Shown: piece after piece, positions 63,645 through 64,000 of the stretch
Position numbering within the stretch: position 1 is the stretch's first letter
How the letters are laid out: each line of letters opens with the position of its first letter
Program-made: the position numbers and the translations under genes
Assembly: GCF_027244095.1 (NCBI RefSeq)
Contig: NC_069669.1
Span: 11,062,501-11,126,500, forward strand
Source: Hemicordylus capensis
Taxonomy: Eukaryota > Chordata > Lepidosauria > Squamata > Cordylidae
Length of the DNA: 64,000 nt
Direction: 5' to 3'
The notes under the pieces: model-generated
Told to the model about the DNA's origin: nothing
What the model saw: the letters and a program-made list of their open reading frames with translations, nothing else
The model's database searches: none

Positions 63645-64000
63645 GAACAGAGCACTGGTAGTGTGCAGGAGAGAAGGTTTCAGAGCCTGACTGCTGGGAG
63701 CCCTGGTATGAAACCCCCGCAGAGCCTTACATGGTGCTGCCCCAAGGAGGGCTATACCACATGCTTTTCCTGAATATGTTGATTGGCCTTCAGGCTCTAT
63801 TTGTGTGCTCATTTGTATGTGGCAAGTGGCATCTTATTTTGCAACATGAACCTTTTCCCCCAGTACATGCCCATGTGGAGAGGACTGTGATTCGCAGTAT
63901 TCTGCAGATCTCTGACTTTAATTGGTTCTCCAATTAAAACATCTGATTGTTGCTGAACTATCAGATGTCCCATCTGTTAGTTCGTTAGAGGAAGTTGCAT
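63645..64000. other. Right-edge sequence, nothing recognised
   Basis: No ENPP exon, repeat or other feature could be identified up to the window end. Confidence 0.4.

Overview
The window is eukaryotic and almost certainly from a squamate reptile (lizard or snake). The genes are split by canonical GT/AG introns. The intergenic DNA carries Sauria-type tRNA SINEs with a Bov-B-like tail, CR1- and L2-type LINE ends, many hAT-type miniature elements, and about 30 copies of a SINE built from 5S rRNA and tRNA-Ala modules. No prokaryotic feature, CRISPR array or phage-like region is present.

Gene layout, left to right. (1) A probable first coding exon of C16orf89 on the minus strand (7213-7387). (2) The complete ALG1 gene on the plus strand, 13 coding exons from 12314 to 24616; the joined CDS is 1416 bp (471 aa). 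(3) An intact olfactory receptor on the minus strand (25839-26777). (4) An intact olfactory receptor on the plus strand (37807-38748). (5) The complete EEF2KMT (FAM86) gene on the minus strand, 8 coding exons from 53605 down to 42722; the joined CDS is 1098 bp (365 aa). (6) The terminal coding exon of an ENPP7-like ectonucleotide pyrophosphatase/phosphodiesterase on the minus strand (60908-61258); its other exons lie beyond the right edge. I recall C16orf89-ALG1-EEF2KMT being neighbours in the same relative orientations on human 16p13.3, so this looks like a conserved block with two olfactory receptor genes placed between ALG1 and EEF2KMT.

The genes are not an operon and share no single pathway. 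ALG1 builds the dolichol-linked N-glycan precursor on the cytosolic face of the ER. EEF2KMT methylates elongation factor 2. The two receptors are seven-transmembrane chemosensory GPCRs. The ENPP7-like protein is a membrane-anchored ectoenzyme, and C16orf89 is a small secreted protein. ALG1 and EEF2KMT start in CpG-rich, TATA-less promoters, as expected of housekeeping genes.

The rest is a dense mosaic of transposable elements. The most interesting is the SINE family. Its copies form a series: tRNA-Ala monomers with an intact A box, 5S+tRNA composites that keep the A box, and abundant composites in which the tRNA A box is deleted, as if the 5S internal promoter had replaced it. Other notable structures are hAT MITEs with exact 8-bp target duplications, one of them nested in another; an 86-bp fold-back element inside a SINE; several long palindromes; an unassigned TIR family in four copies; and a 55-bp tandem array grown from one end of a MITE. 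Exon boundaries were derived by reading splice sites and keeping codon phase, and protein identities rest on remembered family sequences, not on a search.
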